DNA from: Kordiimonadales bacterium IMCC3096
GTDB taxonomy: Bacteria > Pseudomonadota > Alphaproteobacteria > Minwuiales > Minwuiaceae
NCBI GenBank assembly: GCA_016865035.1
Contig: CP018227.1
Coordinates: 466,001 to 530,000, forward strand
Reading direction: 5' to 3'
Length of the DNA stretch: 64,000 bases
Below, in pieces: positions 62,204-64,000 of the stretch. The position numbers and the translations under genes were made by a program. Position 1 is the stretch's first letter; every line of letters begins with the position of its first letter. Under the pieces are notes generated by a model. That model had not been told where the DNA came from, did not search any database, and saw nothing but the letters and a program-made list of their open reading frames with translations.

Positions 62204-63760
62204 TCAATGCTTCGCCGCGCCGAGGGTCTCGGCGCCCGCGGGCTGCATCGCTGCGTCGAGCGCGATGGCCGCGTTGTGGTGTTCGACCAGATAGGTGATC
62301 GACGGTTCCATGATGTCCAGGAACGAGGAGGGATAGACGCCAAGCCAGATCACCGCCACCGCAATGGGCGCGAAGATCAGGATCTCGCGCGGGCTGAGGT
62401 CGGTCATGGCCTTCAGGTCTTCCTTCTCCAGCTTGCCGAAGACGACCCGGCGATAGAGCAGCAGCGCATAGGCCGCCCCCAGGATCACACCGGTGGTCAT
62501 CAGCAGGGCAACCCAGGTATTGGCCTCGAACGCGCCGACGATGGACAGGAACTCGCCGACGAACCCGGCGGTGCCCGGCAGGCCGACAGAGGCCATGGTC
62601 ATCAGCATGAAGACGAAGGCATAGCGCGGCATGCGCTCCACCAGTCCGCCATAGCGCGCGATTTCCCGCGTGTGCAGCCGGTCATAGACGACACCGACGC
62701 AGAGGAACAGCGCGCCGGAGATCAGGCCATGCGCCAGCATGACGAACATCGCGCCCTCGATACCCTGCACATTGAAGGTGAACAGGCCGATGGTGACGAA
62801 GCCCATGTGCGCCACGGAGGAATAGGCAATCAGCTTCTTCATGTCCTCCTGCACCAGCGCGACGAGCGAGGTGTAGATGACCGCGACCACCGACAGGCCG
62901 AAGATCAGCGGCGCAAAGTCCATGGAGGCGACGGGGAACATCGGCAGGCTGAACCGGATGAAGCCGTAGCCGCCCATCTTCAGCAGCACACCGGCCAGGA
63001 TCACGGAACCGGCCGTCGGTGCCTCCACGTGCGCGTCCGGCAGCCAGGTATGGACCGGCCACATCGGCATCTTCACTGCGAAGGAGGCGAAGAAGGCCAG
63101 CCACAGCCAGGTCTGGATATTGGCCGGTATCGCCTTGTCCGGATCGACTGCCTGTGCCGTCAGTGCCGGAATGCTGGTGGTGCCGGCATCAAAGTAGATC
63201 CAAAGGATCGCCAGCAGCATCAGCACGGAGCCGAGCAGCGTGTAGAGGAAGAACTTGAAGGAGGTGTAGATCCTGCGCCCGCCGCCCCAGATGCCGATGA
63301 TCAGGAACATCGGGATCAGACCGGCCTCGAAGAACAGGTAGAACAGCAGCAGGTCCTGCGCGCAGAAGACGCCGATCATCAGCGTTTCCATCAGCAGGAA
63401 CGCGATCATGTACTCCTTCACCCGGACCTTGATCGCCTCCCAGCTCGCCAGGATGCAGAGCGGCATCAGGAACGTGGTCAGCAGCACCAGCGGCAGGGAG
63501 ATCCCGTCGATCCCCATGCGGTAGTCGATGCCGGTGCCGATCCAGTCGACTTCCTCCACCATCTGCAGGTCGGCGGTGCCATATTCGAAACGGCCCCAGA
63601 TGATCAGCGACAGCAGGAAGGTGCCGGTGGTGGCGAACAGCGCGCCCCAGCGGACGTTCTTCTGCGCATCGGCGTCGTCACCACGCACGAACAGCAGGAT
63701 GATCAGCGCACCAACCAGGGGCGCGAAGGTAACGATGCTCAGCAGCGGGAAAGCAAACAT
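62204..63760 (-). CDS. nuoM: NADH-quinone oxidoreductase subunit M
   Basis: A 518-residue membrane subunit of complex I. The Mrp-like core segment [18 protein letters not shown] and [30 protein letters not shown] are invariant in NuoM, with the conserved Glu and Lys of the proton path. It lies between nuoL and nuoN in the usual order, with only seven bases to the nuoL stop. Confidence 0.98.
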   Translation of the reverse strand: MFAFPLLSIVTFAPLVGALIILLFVRGDDADAQKNVRWGALFATTGTFLLSLIIWGRFEYGTADLQMVEEVDWIGTGIDYRMGIDGISLPLVLLTTFLMPLCILASWEAIKVRVKEYMIAFLLMETLMIGVFCAQDLLLFYLFFEAGLIPMFLIIGIWGGGRRIYTSFKFFLYTLLGSVLMLLAILWIYFDAGTTSIPALTAQAVDPDKAIPANIQTWLWLAFFASFAVKMPMWPVHTWLPDAHVEAPTAGSVILAGVLLKMGGYGFIRFSLPMFPVASMDFAPLIFGLSVVAVIYTSLVALVQEDMKKLIAYSSVAHMGFVTIGLFTFNVQGIEGAMFVMLAHGLISGALFLCVGVVYDRLHTREIARYGGLVERMPRYAFVFMLMTMASVGLPGTAGFVGEFLSIVGAFEANTWVALLMTTGVILGAAYALLLYRRVVFGKLEKEDLKAMTDLSPREILIFAPIAVAVIWLGVYPSSFLDIMEPSITYLVEHHNAAIALDAAMQPAGAETLGAAKH

Positions 63761-63767
63761 CTTATCC

Positions 63768-64000
63768 TCAGACCCCGATCGCGTAGAAATAGAAGCTGAC
63801 CAGCACGGCGACGCCGATCAGCATGGCGAAGGCGTAGTGGTAGACGTAGCCGCTCTGCAGCAGGCTCGCCCGGCGGGCCAGCTTCAGAACCGTCGACGAG
63901 ATGCCATCCGGGCCGAAGCCGTCGATGACCTGACCGTCACCACGCTTCCAGAAGATCCGTCCCAGCCCCTTTGCCGGGCGGACGAAGATCCAGTCATACA
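63768..64000 (-). CDS. nuoL: NADH-quinone oxidoreductase subunit L (C-terminal part)
   Basis: Only the last 77 codons are in the window. The deduced end reads about [22 protein letters not shown], then IDGFGPDGI and a final membrane segment that ends FYFYAIGV. This matches the C-terminal lateral helix and last transmembrane helix of NuoL. It leads the nuoL-M-N run. Confidence 0.93.
   Translation of the reverse strand, partial: YDWIFVRPAKGLGRIFWKRGDGQVIDGFGPDGISSTVLKLARRASLLQSGYVYHYAFAMLIGVAVLVSFYFYAIGV

Noticed and set aside
61103-63799. Plus-strand open frame of about 898 codons opposite nuoN and nuoM
   Set aside because: It is the antisense frame of highly conserved complex I genes, is very rich in H, Q, D and R, and has no domain. 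GC-rich codon bias keeps it open.

Overview
The window looks like chromosomal DNA from a GC-rich alphaproteobacterium, probably in or near the Rhodospirillales in the broad sense. Several features point that way: an Hsp20 gene overlapping a DUF1150 gene, the run nuoLMN-birA-coaX-RNase J-methylmalonyl-CoA epimerase-DUF1467, the glyQ-glyS-ppdK cluster, a CP4-like (class II) EPSP synthase, and a short flagellin behind a sigma-54-type promoter. Genes are tightly packed, often with 1-8 base overlaps of stop and start. I see no rRNA, tRNA, insertion sequence, CRISPR array or prophage. The only broken genes are those cut by the window ends (a YdbH-like gene on the left, nuoL on the right).

Layout, left to right. 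1-4782 (minus): an MlaE/F/D-type lipid ABC transporter operon (STAS-MlaE permease, MlaF ATPase, MCE protein, auxiliary lipoprotein) running into a YdbH-like AsmA-fold protein, so two classes of intermembrane lipid carrier share one operon. 4799-7798 (plus): hydroxypyruvate isomerase-like protein, secreted rhodanese, periplasmic cytochrome c and a sphingosine-phosphate-lyase-like PLP enzyme. 7819-9391 (minus): FlaG, flagellin, its terminator hairpin and promoter. 9391-12737 (minus): 2-oxoacid:ferredoxin oxidoreductase KorAB with a hotdog thioesterase. 13013-18025 (plus): methyltransferase, EamA transporter, AtuA-like protein, Ada. 18120-20055 (minus): ACAD10-type phosphotransferase and enoyl-CoA hydratase. 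20156-23146 (plus): an overlapping trio of DpaL-like PLP lyase, M24 peptidase and Asp/Glu-racemase-family protein, resembling part of an ectoine-utilisation set. 23238-25705 (plus): glycosyltransferase-like protein, FkbM methyltransferase, luciferase-like oxidoreductase. 25719-26403 (minus): DUF1150 and Hsp20 behind a candidate sigma-32 promoter and a possible RNA thermometer.

26604-35130 carries core metabolism and translation (aroA; a LutAB lactate-oxidation pair with a small membrane protein where LutC would be expected; an acyl-CoA ligase; cmk; rpsA with a strong terminator). 35243-38842 (plus) has an ELM1-family protein, a 2OG-Fe(II) oxygenase and a 648-residue protein I do not recognise. 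38862-43223 (minus) is a sulfur-linked operon of aldo/keto reductase, class-V PLP enzyme, cysteine dioxygenase and a four-domain rhodanese with only one catalytic cysteine. 43494-49705 (minus) is tamB-tamA. 49884-56014 (minus) is glyQ-glyS-ppdK plus a flavodoxin-like protein. 56245-64000 (minus) is the nuo-birA-coaX-rnj-mce-DUF1467 run.

Two themes recur: lipid traffic across the envelope (Mce system, YdbH-like, TamAB) and oxidative carbon/sulfur catabolism feeding an aerobic respiratory chain (KorAB, LutAB, thiol dioxygenase, complex I). The best candidates for an undescribed system are the ELM1/oxygenase/648-residue cluster, the thiol dioxygenase/tetra-rhodanese operon, the PLP lyase/M24/racemase trio, and the LutAB operon with its replacement third gene.
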